From DATMER01 sp036277235 (lineage in GTDB: Bacteria; Acidobacteriota; Thermoanaerobaculia; Multivoradales; UBA5704), in contig DASUNJ010000184.1 in NCBI GenBank assembly GCA_036277235.1, forward strand, positions 1 through 14,774: a stretch of 14,774 bases of DNA, written 5' to 3'. The translations under genes and the position numbers were made by a program. Positions 6,616 through 13,360 of the stretch are shown here, piece by piece; positions within the stretch are counted from its first letter, which is position 1; the number at the start of each line of letters is the position of its first letter. The notes below the pieces were generated by a model, which had not been told where the DNA came from, ran no database searches, and saw only the letters and a program-made list of their open reading frames with translations.

Positions 6616-6650
6616 AGCCCACGGCAAGGATCAGATCCTCGCCGTGGGCT
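6616..6650 (+). terminator. Strong hairpin after the M14 operon, possible terminator
   Basis: AGCCCACGGC (6616-6625) is perfectly complementary to GCCGTGGGCT (6641-6650), and the interior AGGATC (6627-6632) pairs with GATCCT (6634-6639). This makes a nearly continuous stem starting 7 bases after the M14 stop. There is no clear T-run after it (ACAATTGTTG), so it is not a canonical intrinsic terminator. It could instead stabilise the upstream mRNA 3' end or insulate the dioxygenase gene starting at 6665. Confidence 0.55.
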
Positions 6651-6664
6651 ACAATTGTTGGCGG

Positions 6665-7354
6665 ATGCAGAACGATGATTACACCACAGGTCAAGTCCTC
6701 ACCCGCCGCGAGGCCCTCGCGTTGCTCGCGGTTGCCGGCTGCTCGCTGCTGGTCGGCCGTTCCCCTGCCTCGGCCCAGCCGGTCTGCGTGGTCCGCCCCG
6801 AGCAGACCGAGGGTCCCTTCTTCGTGGACGAGCGCCTCAAACGGTCGGATCTTCGAACGGACCCAGCCACCCGCAAAGTCACACCGGGCGTGCCCCTCGA
6901 CCTCACTCTCGCCGTCTCCCGCCTCACGGGAGGAGGATGCGCCCCACTGGCCGGCGTTCTGGTTGACGTGTGGCACTGCGACCACCTGGGCATCTACTCC
7001 GACGCCGAGGACAAGCTCCTCCGGGGCTATCAGGTGACGGACGCCCGAGGCAGAGCTCGCTTCAAGACCATCTACCCGGGGTGGTACCAGGGGCGGACGG
7101 TGCACATCCACTTCAAGCTGCGCTCGGCCCCGACGGTCCGGCCGGGATTCGATTTCACCTCGCAGCTCTACTTCGACGACGCCCTCACCGACCGGGTGTA
7201 CACTCAGGCGCCCTATGCGGCGAGGGGCGCCCGCCGGATCCGGAACAACCGGGACGGGATCTATCGCCATGGCGGCTCGCAGCTCCTCCTGTCGCTCGCG
7301 CCCAGTGGTGCGGGCTACGCGGGGACCTTCGACGTCGCGCTGCAGGGGACATAG
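6665..7354 (+). CDS. Intradiol ring-cleavage dioxygenase-like protein with Tat signal
   Basis: A 229-residue protein of the intradiol (catechol/protocatechuate 3,4-) dioxygenase fold, whose members use Fe(III) to open catechol-type rings. The four iron ligands can be assigned: Y111 in DVWHCDHLGIYS, Y141 in YPGWYQGRT, and H147/H149 in VHIHF. The N-terminus has a twin-arginine signal (LTRREALALLAVAG, R14-R15) with a likely cleavage after PASA37, so it would be exported folded with its iron. VAGC26 also resembles a lipobox. Most intradiol enzymes are cytoplasmic; exported single-domain forms such as this are common in genomes but poorly characterised. No other aromatic-catabolism genes are nearby. 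The frame is open to 6644, but ATG 6665 puts the Tat motif at the normal distance. The SD is weak (GGCGG). The next gene starts one base after its stop. Confidence 0.85.
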   Translation: MQNDDYTTGQVLTRREALALLAVAGCSLLVGRSPASAQPVCVVRPEQTEGPFFVDERLKRSDLRTDPATRKVTPGVPLDLTLAVSRLTGGGCAPLAGVLVDVWHCDHLGIYSDAEDKLLRGYQVTDARGRARFKTIYPGWYQGRTVHIHFKLRSAPTVRPGFDFTSQLYFDDALTDRVYTQAPYAARGARRIRNNRDGIYRHGGSQLLLSLAPSGAGYAGTFDVALQGT

Positions 7355-7355
7355 A

Positions 7356-7889
7356 ATGATCGAGCGGCCTGAACCCAGCGAGTACGCAGACTTCTACGCG
7401 GGCTATATCTCCGCGCTACCCTCCGGCGATATCCTGGAGATCCTCGAGGGCCAGAAGGACCAGCTCCGCCACCTCGCCGCGACCATCGCGCCAGACCGGG
7501 AGACCTTCCGCTACGCGCCCGGCAAGTGGAGCCTGCGAGAGGTCGTCGGCCATCTCATCGACGCGGAAAGGGTCTTCAGCTACCGCGCCCTCTGCTTCAG
7601 CCGCGGTGACGAGACTCCCCTCCCTGGCTTTGACGAGAACTTCTACGTCGCCAATGCCGATTTCGACTCCCGCACGCTGCAATCTCTACTTGAGGAGCTG
7701 ACTCTCCTCCGGAGCGCGAACGTCCTGCTCTTCCGTTCGCTCGCTCCCGAGGATCTGGCCCGTGTCGGCGTGGCCAACACCTACCCGGTCTCCGTCCGCG
7801 CGCTGGCCTTCATCCTGGCCGGCCACCTTCAGCATCATTTCAATGTGCTGCGCGAGAGGTACGGGGTCGAGGTGCCGGCGTTGCCTTAA
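7356..7889 (+). CDS. DinB-like (DinB/YfiT four-helix) superfamily protein
   Basis: This 177-residue protein fits the DinB/YfiT putative metal-dependent hydrolase or thiol-transferase superfamily. Helix 2 carries KWSLREVVGHLIDAE with H66, and the last helix carries AGHLQHHFNVLRERYG with H157 and H161. These three His residues form the family's divalent-metal triad. Related proteins include bacillithiol and mycothiol transferases and many uncharacterised stress-linked members; the reaction here cannot be told. ATG 7356 follows the dioxygenase TAG by one base, with AGGGG about 8 bases upstream, so the two are probably co-transcribed, possibly coupling exported ring cleavage with a cytoplasmic detoxification step (inference). 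The 3' end overlaps the convergent lipoprotein gene by 4 bases. Length and motifs are normal. Confidence 0.85.
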   Translation: MIERPEPSEYADFYAGYISALPSGDILEILEGQKDQLRHLAATIAPDRETFRYAPGKWSLREVVGHLIDAERVFSYRALCFSRGDETPLPGFDENFYVANADFDSRTLQSLLEELTLLRSANVLLFRSLAPEDLARVGVANTYPVSVRALAFILAGHLQHHFNVLRERYGVEVPALP

Positions 7890-8518
7890 TGTCCCCAGGG
7901 CGCGGGTGGCGGCTCGATCGTTCGGGTGAGATCGAAATCAACCTGGAAGTGACGGCCGGGGCGCCGCAGGATGTAGGAAAAGCGCTCGCCTGGCACGATC
8001 TCCATGCTCCAGACGTTGGTCGTGGATGGAGAGCGGTCGTGCTCGACGAAGAGCTTCTTCGAGTCCTCGTCCACAGGGAAGAGCTGGGCTATCGCGGTGC
8101 CGGGCGACTCGGTGTGGCCGCCGTAAAGCGTGATCTCGTCCTCGCTGCCGTCCTCATGGCGATGGTCGTGCTTCAGCTCGATGCCGGTCCCGGTCCGGGA
8201 CAGCACCCAGGTACGGGAACGATCCTCTCCTACGTGAAAAGGGATTTCGATCCGCGCGTCCTCGCACTTCCGCACGTGCATCGCCATGGACTGGCCGGCG
8301 AATGAGACATCCGCAGGATCGTTGCTGGCGAGAGCGCCAGCATAAGCCTTGCCGCAGAGACCGCGGAGATTCTCCCACCAGGTGCCCTGGGCAGAGGCGA
8401 GCCCCTTGACGCCCGTAGCAGGTCCGCCGGAGGTGCACCCCATCAGGATGAGGGGCAGGATGGCGGCGAGCGTTATTCGGTGGGAACGGGACGCGGAAGA
8501 GCTGTTCTGGCTAGTCAA
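7886..8518 (-). CDS. Uncharacterised lipoprotein
   Basis: A 210-residue protein with an N-terminal signal (SHRITLAAILPLILMG) and Cys28 in a lipobox, LMGC, so it is a likely membrane-anchored lipoprotein. The mature region begins with TWWENLRGLCGKAYAG and includes IPFHVGEDRSRTWVLSRTG, then KHDHRHEDGSEDEITLYGG, a His/Asp/Glu-rich stretch that could bind metal. The sequence reads as a conserved secreted family of unknown function; I cannot assign an activity. The start is TTG 8518, chosen because AGGAGG lies 5 bases upstream and the signal peptide follows directly. That SD is inside a perfect hairpin (separate entry), so expression may be tightly controlled. The gene ends convergently with the DinB-like gene with a 4-base overlap and no terminator between them. 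Confidence 0.75.
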   Translation of the reverse strand: MTSQNSSSASRSHRITLAAILPLILMGCTSGGPATGVKGLASAQGTWWENLRGLCGKAYAGALASNDPADVSFAGQSMAMHVRKCEDARIEIPFHVGEDRSRTWVLSRTGTGIELKHDHRHEDGSEDEITLYGGHTESPGTAIAQLFPVDEDSKKLFVEHDRSPSTTNVWSMEIVPGERFSYILRRPGRHFQVDFDLTRTIEPPPAPWGH

Positions 8519-8520
8519 GT

Positions 8521-8567
8521 ATCCCTCCTCTCGGAGGAGGGATCTTATCGCCCCTGACTCCCTCCTC
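8521..8567 (-). promoter_or_regulatory. Three-part SD / anti-SD / SD-like repeat in the leader of the lipoprotein gene
   Basis: On the minus strand, in order of transcription, there are GAGGAGGGA (8567-8559), ATCCCTCCTC (8543-8534) and GAGGAGGGAT (8530-8521), followed by AC and the TTG start. The middle element can pair perfectly with the last one (10 bp, CGA loop), burying the SD, or with the first (9 bp, 15-base loop), freeing it. This is the layout of a translational switch with mutually exclusive hairpins. The repeats are seen directly. Whether the transcript includes all three, and what would trigger a switch, is unknown. Confidence 0.5.
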
Positions 8568-8573
8568 GTTCCG

Positions 8574-8602
8574 TGGACTTAGCAGTCCGACTGGGCTACT
8601 CT
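8574..8602 (+). promoter_or_regulatory. Weak candidate promoter for the small protein/nucleotidyltransferase pair
   Basis: TGGACT (8574-8579) and TACTCT (8597-8602) are spaced by 17 bases and match the sigma70 consensus at 4/6 and 3/6 positions. The ATG at 8609 is only 6 bases beyond the -10-like box and has no SD, so a leaderless transcript is possible. The match is weak and may be chance. Confidence 0.2.
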
Positions 8603-8608
8603 TGACCC

Positions 8609-8842
8609 ATGAAGGAAGGAAGCTCCGTTCCCCAGGGGGGTATGAAAGTTGTCGGCCGGCGCAAGGTCGGACTCACGACACCGGAGGACGCCGACCGTCT
8701 CTTGCGCACTGCCTGGGCCGTCCGGGGCACGGACAAGCTCGTCCCCAAAGGTCTGTACCGATTCCGGAGCTTCGAGGAGGCGGATGAATGGATGAGGAGG
8801 ACGATGGCCTCCACGTACGCGCACCTACGCTCGAAGACCTAG
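8609..8842 (+). CDS. Small protein paired with nucleotidyltransferase, putative antitoxin
   Basis: This 77-residue protein is charged and has no membrane segment. I do not recognise a named family. Its core (KVGLTTPEDADRLLRTAW, then GLYRFRSFEEADEWMRRTMA) looks like a compact alpha/beta protein whose last helix is Arg-rich. It directly precedes and overlaps by 55 bases a nucleotidyltransferase of the AbiEii/MNT type, the position normally held by the antitoxin in such two-gene loci, so an antitoxin role is inferred from context only. The start is uncertain: ATG 8609 has no SD, whereas ATG 8642 (66 residues) follows a run of G residues and begins close to the conserved-looking part. The upstream intergenic hairpin lies between this gene and the divergent lipoprotein. 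Confidence 0.6.
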   Translation: MKEGSSVPQGGMKVVGRRKVGLTTPEDADRLLRTAWAVRGTDKLVPKGLYRFRSFEEADEWMRRTMASTYAHLRSKT

Positions 8843-9282
8843 CCCGCCTCTGCCGATCGCTGAACGAGACTTCCGCGCGTTACATCCTCATCGGTGGCTT
8901 TGCCGTCATCGCGCACGGCGGTGGCCGAACCACCAAGGACATCGATTTCCTCGTCGACAGTTCTCCCGAGAACGTCGCCAGGCTCAAGGTCGCGCTCCGA
9001 GTTCTCCCCGACAACGCGGCTGAGGAGATCGCGGAAGGCGACATCGAGAAGTACAAGGTGGTACGAGTGGCCGACGAGGTTCTCGTGGACCTCCTCGGAG
9101 AGGCATGCGGTATCTCTTATGCGGACGCAATCAAGGACGCCGAGATCCTTGACCTGGCCGGCACACAAGTCCCCGTCGCAAGCAAGCTGACTTTGATCGC
9201 CACCAAGCAAACGATCCGCCCTTCGGACCGGCTTGACGTGGACTTCCTGACTTCCCTGATAGAGGAGGAGAAGAAGCACTGA
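8788..9282 (+). CDS. AbiEii/MNT-like nucleotidyltransferase, putative toxin
   Basis: A 164-residue protein with a minimal nucleotidyltransferase core: IGGFAVIAHGGGRTTKDIDFLVD holds G36-G37 and the catalytic D51/D53, and VLVDLL supplies the third acidic residue D101. A C-terminal helical region (SKLTLIATK, then SDRLDVDFLTSLIEEE) matches the usual end of AbiEii-like proteins, where a Lys and an Asp are common. Such enzymes transfer nucleotides to tRNA or protein targets and act as toxins in TA or abortive-infection systems, though some are resistance or housekeeping enzymes. ATG 8788 has AGGAGG 7 bases upstream, located inside the preceding gene, giving an unusually long 55-base overlap. It converges with dnaE, with 5 bases between stops. 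The nucleotidyltransferase assignment is firm; the toxin role is inferred. Confidence 0.8.
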   Translation: MDEEDDGLHVRAPTLEDLARLCRSLNETSARYILIGGFAVIAHGGGRTTKDIDFLVDSSPENVARLKVALRVLPDNAAEEIAEGDIEKYKVVRVADEVLVDLLGEACGISYADAIKDAEILDLAGTQVPVASKLTLIATKQTIRPSDRLDVDFLTSLIEEEKKH

Positions 9283-9287
9283 GGGCG

Positions 9288-12200
9288 TCACCCCATCGGA
9301 ACCTGATAGCTCTCCCGAATGCTCCCGTGCCCCAGGATGCCTTCTATGGAGATCGCGAGCTCCGGGCCGAAGTCGATCTTGTAGGTCTCCTTGGGAGAAA
9401 TCCATACGGTCTGGTCCGGAAACTCGATGCCGAGCTTGACCGGAACGTCGCCGGGATGCTCTTTGAGCAGATTGCTGAGATTCAGCATCGTCTTCGTGGA
9501 GACGGACGAGGGCTGGAATACCAGCTCGACCTTGGCGAGCGTGGGGCCCAGGTTCGTGACCGGGACGATCTCCTCTACCGTCAGCTCGAAGTCGCTTCCC
9601 CGCTCCCGCAGTTGACCTTTGACCAGGATCACGGCGTCGTCGGAGAGGAGATGGCCGAATTTCTCCAACTGGCTGGCGAAGAGGGTGACGGGGAGGCTCC
9701 CCTCGAGGTCCTCCAATACGAAGCGGCCCATGAGCTTGCCGGCGTTGGGACCGCTCTTGATCTTGACCCGGTTCATGCCGCTCACGATTCCGCCGACCGT
9801 GACCGTGCCCTCGGCTCCCTCGCGGAGGGAGACGGTGCTGTGGGTGGTCATGCGCTCGATCTGGGCCTGGTGCTCGGTCAGCGGATTGCCGGTGAGATAG
9901 AAGCCTAGGGCCTCTTTCTCGAACTTCACGCGCTCGCGCTCGGGCCAGGGGGGCGTCGCCGGGTTGGGCTCGGGCTCCTTGAGCATCGAGGCTCCAACTC
10001 CCAGGAGCGCTCCGAAGAGGTTGTTCTGCCCCTCTTCCCGTTCGCGGCGGCGGCGCTGGCCGTGATCGATCACGTCGTCGAGCGTGGCCCAGAGCGCGGC
10101 CCGGTGGACTCCGAAGCTGTCGAAGGCTCCGGCCTTGACGAGCGATTCCCAGACCTTGCGGTTGGCGAGGCGCAGGTCCACTTCGGTCGCCACCTGGGCC
10201 AGCGAGCGGAAGCGGCCCACGCGGCGGCGGGCTTCCAGCAGCGACTCGATCGCTCCCTCCCCCACTCCCTTGACGGCTCCGAGACCGAAGCGGATTTTAT
10301 CCTCCACGACGGTGAAGACGTAGCCGCTGTCGTTGATGTCCGGCGGCAGGACGGCGATGCCCATGTTCTGCCGGCACTCTGCGATGTATTTGGCGATCTC
10401 GTCCGAGGAGGAGAGCTCGGAGTTGAGCATGGCCGCCATGAAGGCCACGGGATGGTGGGCCTTCAGGTAAGCGGTCTGGTAGGCCACCATGGCGTAGGCC
10501 ACGCTATGGCTCTTGTTGAAGCCGTAGCCGGCGAAGGGCTCGATGTAATCCCAGAGCTCGGCGGCTTTCTCTCTTGGATGGCCGCGCGCTTCTGCACCCG
10601 AGACGAACTTCTCCTTCATCTTGGCCATGACGTCGGCCTTCTTCTTGCCCATGGCCTTGCGCAACGTGTCCGCCTCGGCCATGGTGAAGCCGGCCACGGC
10701 CACGGCGATGAGCATCACCTGCTCCTGATAGGCGATAACGCCGTACGTCTCCTCCAGAATCTCCCTGGTCTCCGGAAAGATGTACCTCGTCTTGCGCGTG
10801 CCGAGCTTGCGCTGGATGTACTCCTCCACCATGCCCACGGAGAGGGCACCCGGGCGGTAGAGCGCGTTGAAAGCCGCGAGGTCCTCGAACTTCTCCGGCC
10901 GTGCCCGGCGCAGCAGGTCGGTCATGCCGCGCGACTCGAATTGGAAGATGCCGCTCGTGCGTCCCTCGCAGAACAGGCGGAAGACCTCGGGGTCGTCCAG
11001 CGGGATGTGCTCCAGGTCCAGCTCGATGCCCTGCTGCTTCAGGATCTTGACCGCGTCGTCGATGACGGTGAGGGTGCGCAGGCCCAGGAAGTCCATCTTG
11101 AGAAGGCCGAGCTTCTCGATGATGTTCATGTCCCACTGGGTCATGACCTGCTCTTCGTCCCCCTTGGTGACCTTGTAGAGGGGCACGAGCTCATCCAGGC
11201 GGCGCGGCGTGATCACGATGCCGGCGGCGTGGACCGAGGCGTGGCGGGTGAGCCCCTCGAGGCGGCTCCCCACGTCCACGACCTGCTTGACCTCGGGGTC
11301 CTTCTCGATCTCGCTGCGCAGGGCGTCCACTTCCCTGGCGGCCTGCGCCAGGGACTTGGTCATGTCCGGGAGCAGCTTGGCGATGCGGTCCACCTTCGTG
11401 TACGGCAGGCCCAGCACGCGGCCCACGTCGCGGATGACCGCCTTGGCCTGCAGGGTCCCGAAGGTGATGATCTGGGCCACCCGGTCGCGGCCGTACTTCT
11501 CCGTCACGTAGTGGATGACTTCGCCCCGGCGGCGCATGCAGAAGTCGATGTCGATGTCCGGCATGCTGATGCGGTCGGGATTGAGGAAGCGCTCGAACAG
11601 CAGGTCGTACTGGAGCGGATCGATGTCGGTGATCTTCAAGGCCCAGGAGACCACCGAGCCCGCGGCCGAGCCGCGGCCGGGGCCGACCGGCACGTCGTGC
11701 TCCTTGGCGTAGCGGATGAAGTCCCAGACCACCAGGAAGTAGCCGGCGAAGCCCATCTTCTCGATGACCTGGATCTCGTACTCCAGCCGCTCGCGGTAGC
11801 GCTCCTCGGGGTTTTTCTGGAGGCGCTTGGCGTTGCGGGCGCGCAGCAGGGAGAGGCGCTGCTCCAGACCTTCGCGGGCCACCTGCTCGAAGTAGGACGA
11901 AAGCGTGTACCCGTCCGGCACCGAGTACTCGGGAAGCTGGAACCCTTCCATGGGAATGACCAGGTCGCAGGCCTCGGCGATGGCGAGCGTGTTCTCGATC
12001 GCCGCGTGGTCGTCGGGGAAGATGGTGTGCATCTCGTCCGCCGACTTCATGTAGAAGTTGTCCGAGGCGTACCTCATCCGGTCGGGATCGGAGGCCATCT
12101 TCTGCGTGCCGATGCAGAGCAGGATGTCGTGGGCGAAGGCGTCGTCCTTCTTGTGGTAGTGGCAGTCGTTCGAGACCACCAGCGGGATGCCGGTGCGGCG

Positions 12201-12785
12201 CGAGATGCGGCGGAGGACTTCGTTCGCCAGCCGCTGCTCGGGGATCCCGTGGTCCTGCATCTCCAGGTAGAAGTTGCCGTCGCCGAAGATCTCCAGGAAG
12301 TCGCGCGCGGTGGCCTCGGCTTCCTTTTCCAGGTTGCCGACGATCTTCTCGTTGATCTCGCCCTTGAGGCAGGCGGAGAGGCCGATGAGCCCTTCGCTGT
12401 GCTGGCGCAGGAGCCCCTTGTCGATGCGGGGCTTGTAGTAGAACCCCTCCAGGAAGGCGGAGGAGGTGAGCTTCAGCAGGTTGCGGTAGCCGGTCTCGTT
12501 CTTCGCCAGGAGCACGAGGTGGTTGCTGCTCCCCCTGCCCGGCGTGCGGTCGAGGCGGCTGCCCTGGGCGACATAGGCCTCGACGCCCACGAGCGGCTTG
12601 ATGCCGGCCGCCTTGCAGCGGGTGTAGAACTCGATGGCGCCGAACATGTTGCCGTGGTCGGTCAGGGCCACGGCCGGCATGCCCATGGCAACGGCCGTGC
12701 CGATCACGTCGTCGAGGCGGTTGGCGCCGTCGAGGAGGCTGTACTGGCTGTGCAGGTGAAGGTGGACGAAGTCGGTCTTGCTCAC
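9288..12785 (-). CDS. dnaE: DNA polymerase III alpha subunit
   Basis: A complete 1165-residue replicative polymerase of the DnaE1 type. The N-terminal PHP domain starts with FVHLHLHSQYSLLDG (6-20) and retains the other metal-site motifs LTDHGN (41-46), GVEAYV (67-72) and SNDCHYH (205-211). The polymerase site has VGPGRGSAAGS (367-377), PDIDIDF with D412 and D414, and D565 in LLKMDFLGL. The finger and thumb regions, including FNKSHSVAYA (756-765), are intact. An HhH segment (834-846), a beta-clamp-binding motif QNNLF (920-924), an OB fold (about 993-1073) and a C-terminal tau-binding-like region follow. The start is GTG 12785, overlapping the TGA of the phosphatidyltransferase gene as GTGA. 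No good SD is visible, which suggests coupling. No truncation or inserted intein was seen. Confidence 0.97.
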   Translation of the reverse strand: MSKTDFVHLHLHSQYSLLDGANRLDDVIGTAVAMGMPAVALTDHGNMFGAIEFYTRCKAAGIKPLVGVEAYVAQGSRLDRTPGRGSSNHLVLLAKNETGYRNLLKLTSSAFLEGFYYKPRIDKGLLRQHSEGLIGLSACLKGEINEKIVGNLEKEAEATARDFLEIFGDGNFYLEMQDHGIPEQRLANEVLRRISRRTGIPLVVSNDCHYHKKDDAFAHDILLCIGTQKMASDPDRMRYASDNFYMKSADEMHTIFPDDHAAIENTLAIAEACDLVIPMEGFQLPEYSVPDGYTLSSYFEQVAREGLEQRLSLLRARNAKRLQKNPEERYRERLEYEIQVIEKMGFAGYFLVVWDFIRYAKEHDVPVGPGRGSAAGSVVSWALKITDIDPLQYDLLFERFLNPDRISMPDIDIDFCMRRRGEVIHYVTEKYGRDRVAQIITFGTLQAKAVIRDVGRVLGLPYTKVDRIAKLLPDMTKSLAQAAREVDALRSEIEKDPEVKQVVDVGSRLEGLTRHASVHAAGIVITPRRLDELVPLYKVTKGDEEQVMTQWDMNIIEKLGLLKMDFLGLRTLTVIDDAVKILKQQGIELDLEHIPLDDPEVFRLFCEGRTSGIFQFESRGMTDLLRRARPEKFEDLAAFNALYRPGALSVGMVEEYIQRKLGTRKTRYIFPETREILEETYGVIAYQEQVMLIAVAVAGFTMAEADTLRKAMGKKKADVMAKMKEKFVSGAEARGHPREKAAELWDYIEPFAGYGFNKSHSVAYAMVAYQTAYLKAHHPVAFMAAMLNSELSSSDEIAKYIAECRQNMGIAVLPPDINDSGYVFTVVEDKIRFGLGAVKGVGEGAIESLLEARRRVGRFRSLAQVATEVDLRLANRKVWESLVKAGAFDSFGVHRAALWATLDDVIDHGQRRRREREEGQNNLFGALLGVGASMLKEPEPNPATPPWPERERVKFEKEALGFYLTGNPLTEHQAQIERMTTHSTVSLREGAEGTVTVGGIVSGMNRVKIKSGPNAGKLMGRFVLEDLEGSLPVTLFASQLEKFGHLLSDDAVILVKGQLRERGSDFELTVEEIVPVTNLGPTLAKVELVFQPSSVSTKTMLNLSNLLKEHPGDVPVKLGIEFPDQTVWISPKETYKIDFGPELAISIEGILGHGSIRESYQVPMG

Positions 12786-13360
12786 TGCGGAGGCATGTTA
12801 CCAGACGCCGGCTGGCCCGACGACCGGCTGTAGCGGATGACGTAGTCGAGGCCGGAGGAGACCGTCAGAACGGCTACCAGATAGAGCAGCGTCGTCGCGA
12901 TCGATTCGAGATCCGGCGACAGAGCCGAGAGCAGGACCACCAGCACGGCCGCTACCTGGATGGCCGTGTTGATCTTGCTGAGCATCGTCACCGGAAACTT
13001 GCGGATCCCCCCGGCCAGGTAGAGGATCAGCCCCACGACCACGAGGAGCACGTCCCGGCCGATCACCAGCACGGTGATCCAGACCGGGATCTGGACACCA
13101 TGGTTGAGGCTGGGGATCGTCAGGGCGATGTAAGCGGCGGTGAGGAGGATCTTGTCCGCGATCGGGTCGAGGTAGGCGCCGAGCAGCGACTGCTGGTTGG
13201 CGAAGAAGCGGGCAATGAAGCCGTCGAGCGCGTCGGTCAGGCCGGCGACGAGGAACAGGATCAGGGCGCGGAGCGACTGCCCTTCGAGGACGGCGATGAT
13301 GAACAGGGGGACCAGCCCCATGCGGAGGACCGAGATGAGGTTGGGGATGGTGAATTTCAC
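12782..13360 (-). CDS. pgsA: CDP-alcohol phosphatidyltransferase, probable phosphatidylglycerophosphate synthase
   Basis: A 192-residue integral membrane enzyme opening with MKFTIPNLISVLRM, the typical start of PgsA-type proteins. The family signature D-xx-DG-xx-AR…G-xxx-D-xxx-D is complete (D43, D46-G47, A50-R51, G61, D65, D69). About five or six hydrophobic segments follow. PgsA makes phosphatidylglycerophosphate from CDP-diacylglycerol and glycerol-3-phosphate in the cytoplasmic membrane; other CDP-alcohol substrates cannot be excluded from sequence alone. The frame extends upstream to 13438, but GTG 13360 is the right start: it begins at the conserved N-terminus and overlaps the upstream TGA as GTGA. 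The downstream end makes the same kind of overlap with dnaE, so all three leftward genes appear translationally coupled. Confidence 0.88.
   Translation of the reverse strand: MKFTIPNLISVLRMGLVPLFIIAVLEGQSLRALILFLVAGLTDALDGFIARFFANQQSLLGAYLDPIADKILLTAAYIALTIPSLNHGVQIPVWITVLVIGRDVLLVVVGLILYLAGGIRKFPVTMLSKINTAIQVAAVLVVLLSALSPDLESIATTLLYLVAVLTVSSGLDYVIRYSRSSGQPASGNMPPQ

Noticed and set aside
6616..6650. Considered as a riboswitch for the dioxygenase gene
   Set aside because: It is a single simple stem with almost no loop, no conserved aptamer-like features and no SD in either arm; an end-of-operon hairpin is the simpler reading.
10062..12833. Long plus-strand open frame of over 900 codons antisense to dnaE
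   Set aside because: It mirrors the codon structure of dnaE in GC-rich DNA, is rich in Val/Leu/Gly/His/Asp typical of antisense frames, and has no recognisable domain, whereas dnaE on the other strand is unmistakable.
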